Of a stretch of DNA of 37,797 bases, positions 32,695 to 37,797 are shown piece after piece. Position 1 is the first letter of the stretch. Each line of letters opens with the position of its first letter. The notes under the pieces are model-generated. The model was not told where the DNA came from. It made no database searches and worked only from the letters and a program-made list of their open reading frames with translations. The translations under genes and the position numbers were made by a program. The DNA is from Lentilactobacillus sunkii DSM 19904 (lineage in GTDB: Bacteria > Bacillota > Bacilli > Lactobacillales > Lactobacillaceae), in the NCBI RefSeq assembly GCF_001435575.1, contig NZ_AZEA01000025.1:1-37797 (forward strand), read 5' to 3'.

Positions 32695-32798
32695 TGTAAA
32701 AGGCACCCGTAAAATGTAGGAAAACGGCAGGTTAGAACTGTTGGTTTTCCTACATTTTTTGTATCATGAATCACATCAGAGTGTAGGAGGAATTTGAT

Positions 32799-34022
32799 GT
32801 GAGACGTGATTTAAGAGAAGGAGTGACGATTTACGTGACTGAAAATATTAAGCCTAACTTCGCCGAGATTGCCCGGCAATATAATGTTGATTATCGAACC
32901 GTTAAGAAAGCCTATGAGGAAGTCAAAGCTGGACTTAAGGGCCGACCAAGTGGTCGACCGAAACGGCCAAGTTTACTGGATCCATTCAAGCAAACCATCG
33001 ATTCAAAGCTTGAACTAAATTGTTCGGCTGCTTCAATTTTTAAATTTATCCAGAAGAAGGGCTTTACCGGCAGCTATACCCTCGTGAAAGATTATTGTCG
33101 CCAAACCCGCCGAGAACGAGTTAAGAAAGCTACCATTCGGATTGAACATTCCCCTGGTCTCTCTGCTCAAGTTGACTGGAAAGAAGAAATGGCCCTAGTG
33201 AGCAGCGAGGGTGAGCTGTTTAAATTCAATATTTTCTTGTATGTATTGCCTTATTCAAAACTCAAATATATGACACTAACCTTTGATCGGAGCCAAGATA
33301 CCCTCTTTTCTTGCTTACACGACGCTTTCCTTCATACCGGAGGTATTCCGACGGAAATCTGGTTTGATAATATGAAAACCGTTGTGGATCATACAAAATC
33401 CCAGTTTGGCCACGCTGTCTTTAACGAACGGTTCCACGAATTCTGTAAAGATGCCGGTTTCACACCAATTGCTTGTCGACCATTCAGACCACAAACTAAA
33501 GGTGCAGTTGAAGCCCTTGCTCGCACGGTTGAACGTTTACGGCCATACAATACTGAATTTGCTGATGGAACTGAGCTAATCGAACTAGTTCATATGCTCC
33601 GAGATGATCTAAATCATGAAACTTCGCAGGCCACGGACGAAGTCCCGTACCTGAAATGGTTAGACGAAGAAAAAGAGTACCTTCATCGCGTTCCAGTTAA
33701 TCTCCTTGAACCATACTTCGAAGAAAACATTACCCGTGTCGTTTCGAAGGAGGCCATGATCAATTTCCGCAAATGTAAGTACTCAGTAGATCCGCGATAC
33801 ATTGGTTGTACGGTTGCTGTTGAAATCTCCAATGATGAGCAGCGCATCCACATTTATTATAACGGAGAAGAAATTCGTACGCACTCCATAACTACCAATT
33901 CGCTGAATTATGACCCCCAAGATCAGTTCAATATCCTCAAATCTGATTTGCTTAAAGGGCGGACAGATGAAGACATTTCAGCTTACATTCGTGAACATAT
34001 GACTGATTACGACAACTTATAG
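32799..34022 (+). CDS. istA: IS21-family transposase IstA
   Basis: 407 residues from a GTG start, with TAGGAGG eight bases upstream (the ATG two bases earlier is followed at once by a stop). The N-terminal HTH is 'NFAEIARQYNVDYRTVKKAY'. The catalytic triad is visible in 'LSAQVDWKEEMALV', 'IWFDNMKTVVDH' and 'TKGAVEALARTVERL'. Full length; the IstB helper follows after nine bases. Confidence 0.95.
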   Translation: MRRDLREGVTIYVTENIKPNFAEIARQYNVDYRTVKKAYEEVKAGLKGRPSGRPKRPSLLDPFKQTIDSKLELNCSAASIFKFIQKKGFTGSYTLVKDYCRQTRRERVKKATIRIEHSPGLSAQVDWKEEMALVSSEGELFKFNIFLYVLPYSKLKYMTLTFDRSQDTLFSCLHDAFLHTGGIPTEIWFDNMKTVVDHTKSQFGHAVFNERFHEFCKDAGFTPIACRPFRPQTKGAVEALARTVERLRPYNTEFADGTELIELVHMLRDDLNHETSQATDEVPYLKWLDEEKEYLHRVPVNLLEPYFEENITRVVSKEAMINFRKCKYSVDPRYIGCTVAVEISNDEQRIHIYYNGEEIRTHSITTNSLNYDPQDQFNILKSDLLKGRTDEDISAYIREHMTDYDNL

Positions 34023-34031
34023 GAGGCTACC

Positions 34032-34769
34032 ATGACCACTAATAATCAAATTCTTTTAAATAATCTTGAGCGCTTAGGGTTAAACAAAATCCGTGAATAC
34101 TTGCCGAATTACCTTGATCAAATTCACACTGATAATCTGTCATTAACTGAGGCGCTAATTGATTTAACTAATTCGGAACTCCAGAATCGACACGAAGGTC
34201 AGATTGCACGGGCCATTGGCCGTGCTCGGTTCCCCAATACAAAATCCCTAGATACATTTGATTTTAGCTTTCAACCCAGTATTAATCGCCAAGAGGTTCT
34301 GGAATTCCAGAATCTGGCTTTTATGGAAAAGTCTGAAAACTTAATCTTTATTGGCAATCCGGGAGTCGGTAAAACCCACTTGGCAATTAGTATTGGGATT
34401 GAGGCCTGTAAACAGGGCTGTCGGGTTCTCTTTATTAATTGTCATGAGCTGTTGATTAGATTGAGAGCAGCTTACGAAAAAGGACTGCTTGATCGATCTC
34501 TAAGCCGCTATTCGCGCTATGACCTATTAATTATTGATGAAATTGGGTATTTGCCAATTGGTCACCAAGAAGCTAACCTCTTATTTCAGCTAGTCAATGC
34601 CCGCTATGAAAAGCATTCAACGATCATTACCAGCAATAGTGATCTATCCGCTTGGGTTGATATTTTCCAGAACCCAACTGTGACAGCAGCCATTCTCGAT
34701 CGCTTGGTTCATCATGTTCACGTAGTGAAGATCACTGGTAAATCTTACCGATTACGTGGCCTCAAGTAA
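34032..34769 (+). CDS. istB: IS21 helper ATPase IstB
   Basis: 245 residues of the DnaC/IstB AAA+ family. Walker A 'GNPGVGKTHLA' lies near 107-117 and Walker B 'LLIIDEIGYLP' near 166-176. It directs target choice by IstA. Both genes and both ends are intact, so this element may be mobile. Confidence 0.95.
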   Translation: MTTNNQILLNNLERLGLNKIREYLPNYLDQIHTDNLSLTEALIDLTNSELQNRHEGQIARAIGRARFPNTKSLDTFDFSFQPSINRQEVLEFQNLAFMEKSENLIFIGNPGVGKTHLAISIGIEACKQGCRVLFINCHELLIRLRAAYEKGLLDRSLSRYSRYDLLIIDEIGYLPIGHQEANLLFQLVNARYEKHSTIITSNSDLSAWVDIFQNPTVTAAILDRLVHHVHVVKITGKSYRLRGLK

Positions 34770-34828
34770 CTGCCGAAAACCTACATTTCTTTCTGCCGAA
34801 AACCTACATTTTTAAACTGCCCTTGACA

Positions 34829-35506
34829 TTCTGTTAACCGTTGGTTGTAATCATCGCTGGTGTACTGTGATCCTAAGTCTGTGTGGATAATCAGGTCCCC
34901 AGTAATGGTTCGATTTTTAACCGCGCTTTCCAGGGTCTTTAAGACTAAATCAGTAGCCATCTTTTTTGAGAATGAATAGCCGATAATTCGTCTTGAGTGC
35001 AGATCCATGATCGTTGATAAGTAACACCAGCCATTACGCTTCGTTTGAATATAGGTCATATCAGCGGTCCATTTTTGATTTAAACCAGTGGTCGAGAAAT
35101 CCTGCTTAAGCAAGTTGGGACGCTGTTCAACCTTGGTTTTGGAAGCCGAAGCCGCTTTCCATTTATTGACGGTAACGGAGTGGATATCCAGTTCCTTCAT
35201 GAGCCGGGAAATCCGTCTTGGGCTGCACCGACGCTGCAGTGGTTGAAGTTCCAGATTCAATTCATGGTGGATCTTCATAACGCCGTATCGCTGCTTGAAT
35301 TCCGCAAAGATCCGCAGAATCCGTTGTTTTAAGTCCGCATCTTCGGCCCGGCGTTTTGAAGGCTTGGGGGATCGATAACGATAATACTGAGCTCTGGAAA
35401 CACCGAGGATTCGGCACATCTTAGTTACCTGGTGGTGATGGCTTTCTTGGTGAATGTAATCAAAAATATTGGTTACTTCTGCGCAAGGAAGCCCAGGGCT
35501 TTTTTT
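34829..35506 (-). pseudogene. IS3 OrfB, N-terminal part, split by IS21
   Basis: After a likely -1 frameshift at the A7 run (35500-35506, reverse strand) the frame reads 'SPGLPCAEVTNIFDYIHQES' and on through 'MCRILGVSRAQYYRYRSPKP', with catalytic regions 'WTADMTYIQ' and 'IIHTDLGSQYTSDDYNQRLT'. It leaves the native sequence at the TTCT target. The last residues encoded before a stop at 34781 belong to the IS21 end. Confidence 0.9.
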
Positions 35507-35724
35507 AGGATTTCGTTCTCCTCAGACAGGGAAGCCAGCCGCTTTTCCATCGCTTTAATTTCGTCTGGCGATTTACCGGATTGAGTTTTGGCTTGGCCCT
35601 GGATCCACTTATGAACGGTTGAATAGCCAATGCCATATTCTCTGGCCAGTTGGGCGGCTGATTCGCCTTGTTTATATAGGTTGATGATGTTTTGTTTGAA
35701 TTCTTTGTCGTAACGAGTTGGCAT
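35473..35724 (-). CDS. IS3-family OrfA
   Basis: 83 residues: an HTH ('ESAAQLAREYGIGYSTVHKW') and a leucine-zipper-like end ('MEKRLASLSEENEILKKALG'). An A7 slippery run near its end is the usual site for making the OrfAB fusion transposase. Intact, but its OrfB partner is broken. Confidence 0.9.
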   Translation of the reverse strand: MPTRYDKEFKQNIINLYKQGESAAQLAREYGIGYSTVHKWIQGQAKTQSGKSPDEIKAMEKRLASLSEENEILKKALGFLAQK

Positions 35725-35848
35725 GTAAAAATTCCTTCCTTTTGAGAGACGATTTATTCATTATACGCTCTCTTAAAAGTTGTCTCAGGAATCAGCTTAC
35801 ATCCATATTTTATTATGAATGCTAAGGGGAAATAAATTTACCTACGGG

Positions 35849-36287
35849 TTATTTATCAATTAACTTTGATAGATAATAACCAACTACAAATCCTAAAGTA
35901 TTAGTAAGCACGTCATTTATATCTACCCAACGATGTGTTATTGCCAAATTGTCTGTTATAAATTGAGTAAATTCGATAGTGAATCCAATAAGGATTCCAG
36001 TTGTAATCACATGAGAAATTTTGAATTTGGGAGAGAATAAAATATAGGTAAGTATTCCTAAGGGACAAGTCATAATGATGTTTAGCCAGAATCCTAATTG
36101 ATCTAATTCTTGAAAGGGAATGTAAGCAACTGGTGCCTTACCAATCATCATAAAGCTAATAGCTTGATTTGACGGTGGCAATTTAATAGGTAAGGTTGGG
36201 CTAAAACATAAAAAACAAATTGATAAGGCTGAAATTCCTAATAATACCCAGGCAAATAATTTTGAAATATGGTTAATAATTCATCAT
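35849..36287 (-). pseudogene. VanZ-family membrane protein, frameshifted near the start
   Basis: The frame gives membrane helices and the VanZ-type end: 'IGFTIEFTQFITDNLAITHR' then 'WVDINDVLTNTLGFVVGYYL'. Upstream it stays open through a first helix 'ISKLFAWVLLGISALSICFL' and 'FSPTLPIKLPPS' to about 36275, but no start codon is in that frame. ATGATGAAT at 36287 is in frame only if one T is removed near 36276-36279. The gene is thus probably broken by one base. VanZ-like proteins are linked to low-level glycopeptide resistance or unknown envelope roles; this one shows no resistance context. Confidence 0.7.
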
Positions 36288-36461
36288 CTACTTTCATTAT
36301 TAATTGAATTAAAAATATTGCGATAATTTATAAATTCTTCCTTAAATACATATTTTTGAAAACTAAATTTCAATTATAAGCATTTTTATCAAAACTATCA
36401 CAAAAAAGTAGCAATAACGGAACTTTAACAAATCTTTTACCACATTTAATGTTTAGCAGAT

Positions 36462-37797
36462 AGAGAGCGTAAAATATCTTGTGTAAATGCATAAAAGATT
36501 TCTGAATTGTATAGAAATAGGGAATGCCTTCCCTTATGATATTTAGTAACCACAGAAAACATCACAGGAGGCATTCCCCATGAATGAACTTACCACAGAA
36601 ATTATCGCTGCAGTAGCCCAAAAGCAAGATTTGGACGAAGTTTTTCGTCACCACCTCGAAATTGCGATTAACCAGCTGCTTCAAACCGAATTGGCAGAGT
36701 TTTTGGGTTACGAACGCTACTCATACGCTGGGATTAACACTGGTAATAACCGCAACGGCAGTTATGAGCGCTCGTTTGATACAAAGTACGGCCAACTTAA
36801 CTTAACCATTCCTCGAGATCGCAATGGCCGGTTTGAAAATCATACCTTGCCAGCCTACGGTCGGCACAGTGATAATTTAGAAACAACGGTCATTCAGTTG
36901 TATACCAAGGGAATTACCACTGCTGAAATTGCCGAACTCATTGAGAAAATGTACGGTGCTCACTACTCCAAAGCCACGGTTTCCAACATGACTAAAGCCG
37001 TCAATGAACAGGTTCAAGCTTTCCAGCAACGCTGACTGGCTTCACAATATGCGGCCATCTTCTTAGATGCCACTTACTTGCCGTTAAAGCGGGATACCGT
37101 TCAAAAAGAAGCCGTTCATATTGCGATTGGCATTCGTCCAGATGGTACGAAGGAAGTGCTGAACTACCAAGTGGCGCCAACGGAATCGACTGGAATCTGG
37201 ACTGAACTGCTGGGAACCTTGATCAAGCAGGGCGTTAAAGATGTGCTGTTGTTTGTGGCCGATGGGTTAGTTGGTTTGGATGAAGGCTCGAATCGGCATT
37301 TCCCTAAAGCCAAACGACAACGTTGCCTGGTTCATGTTGGGCGGAATCTGATGAACAAAGTTCGCTTAAAAGACCGCAAGGCCGTGATCAGTGACTTTAA
37401 ACAAGTTCATCGGGCCGCCAACCGTGAAGCAGCCGAACTGAAACTGAATGAGTTCGCCAACAACTGGCATCAGACCTATCCCAAATTAATCAAAGATCTG
37501 CTTAAAATGCCGAATTTACTCACTTTCATGGACTTTCCACCAGCTATCCGGCAATCACTATACTCCACTAACCTGATTGAGAACTTTAATAAGCATCTCA
37601 AGCGCACCACCCACCACAAAGAACAATTTCCAACGGAAGATTCACTGGATCACTTCCTGGTTTCTCAGTTTAATGTTTATAACGAGAAGTCTCTGAAGCG
37701 GATCCACCGAGGGTTCAAAGGACTCCAGGACACCTTGGAAGCATCATTTATTTAAGTTAGATACATATTATATGTACGAAGGCATTTCATTTACACA
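36462..37797 (+). mobile_element. IS256-family element, right end cut by the window
   Basis: The left end starts near AGAGAGCG at 36462, with TGTGTAAATG at 36480. The last ten bases of the window, read in reverse, are TGTGTAAATG, so the right end runs just past the edge. The transposase is interrupted by one stop codon. Confidence 0.85.
36580..37755 (+). pseudogene. IS256-family (mutator-type) transposase with one in-frame stop
   Basis: A good CAGGAGG site precedes the ATG. The reading frame is uninterrupted over 391 codons except for TGA at 37033-37035 (codon 152), between 'QVQAFQQR' and 'LASQYAAIFLDATYLP'. All catalytic regions come after it: 'IFLDATYL', 'LFVADGLVGLDEG' and 'LYSTNLIENFNK'. 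Only this single change stops it, so it is a very recent loss, a read-through case or a sequence error. Confidence 0.92.

Larger units (their letters stand above)
32695..34828 (+). mobile_element. IS21-family element, complete (2134 bp)
   Basis: Both ends begin TGT and carry related repeats: TGTAAAAGGCA then AAAATGTAGG on the left, TGTCAAGGGCA then AAAATGTAGG on the right (reverse strand). TTCT flanks both ends (32691-32694, 34829-34832). Removing the element and one TTCT restores the IS3 OrfB frame as 'QRLTELHIRH', which proves the boundaries. Confidence 0.95.
32335..35787 (-). mobile_element. IS3-family element interrupted by an IS21 element
   Basis: The ends read inward as TGAGACAGGTTTTAAGAGA (32335) and TGAGACAACTTTTAAGAGA (from 35787, reverse), 17 of 19 identical. 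Without the IS21 and one target copy the element is 1315 bp, normal for IS3. It contains orfA and a split orfB. No matching 3-bp target duplication is seen (ATT versus GGA). Confidence 0.8.

Noticed and set aside
35849-36181. Antibiotic resistance gene
   Set aside because: The VanZ-like protein has no vanA/B-type neighbours and is probably frameshifted, so resistance is not supported.
1-37797. CRISPR arrays, tRNA or rRNA genes
   Set aside because: No regularly spaced repeats with unique spacers and no tRNA- or rRNA-like sequences were seen on reading.

Overview
This window looks like most of a conjugative, theta-replicating plasmid of a lactic acid bacterium, most likely of the Lactobacillaceae. 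The reasons are the RepA_N-type initiators, a DUF536-type replication accessory protein, a ParA/small-partner partition operon, a MOBQ-type relaxase with a matching oriT, a complete trs-type type IV secretion operon, and a set of insertion sequences (ISL3, IS30, IS3, IS21, IS256) typical of these bacteria. All calls come from reading motifs; no database search was run.

Layout. Bases 1-2.1 kb hold a first replicon (RepA_N initiator plus DUF536 protein). An ISL3 element follows (2.1-3.7 kb). Bases 3.7-6.5 kb hold a second maintenance module: a par operon bracketed by related palindromes, and a divergent repA whose coding sequence carries two 39-bp in-frame direct repeats that are a likely origin. 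Bases 6.5-7.75 kb carry a small gene and a Fic-family gene, both with signs of a one-base frameshift. Two small relaxosome genes (minus strand), oriT and the relaxase occupy 7.7-10.6 kb. The transfer operon runs 10.6-25.8 kb: HTH regulator with a palindromic operator, pilin-like protein, TrsC/D, VirB4 (TrsE), EssB-like TrsF, cell-wall hydrolase TrsG, a VirB8-like candidate, a membrane thioredoxin, a VirD4 coupling protein split into TrsJ/TrsK, a lipoprotein, VirB6-like TrsL, topoisomerase III and an ArdC/LtrC-like antirestriction protein. It ends at a strong bidirectional terminator.

Bases 25.9-30.25 kb form a defence island: a C5-methyltransferase with an N-terminal HTH, a divergent PmeII-like restriction endonuclease, a SIR2-type gene cut off after 38 codons by an 89-bp inverted-repeat element, a ThsB-like TIR protein with a cysteine-rich insert, and a TIR/deoxyribosyltransferase-like protein with a TPR-type tail. 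The last three look like a Thoeris-like signalling system whose effector has been destroyed.

Bases 30.3-37.8 kb are an IS graveyard: a decayed IS30, an orphan serine resolvase, an IS3 split by an IS21 with an exact 4-bp target duplication, a frameshifted VanZ-like gene, and an IS256 whose transposase has an in-frame stop. The window ends inside the IS256 right end.

Together, replication and partition keep the plasmid, the relaxosome and trs genes move it, ArdC may protect it on entry, and the defence island may benefit its host.
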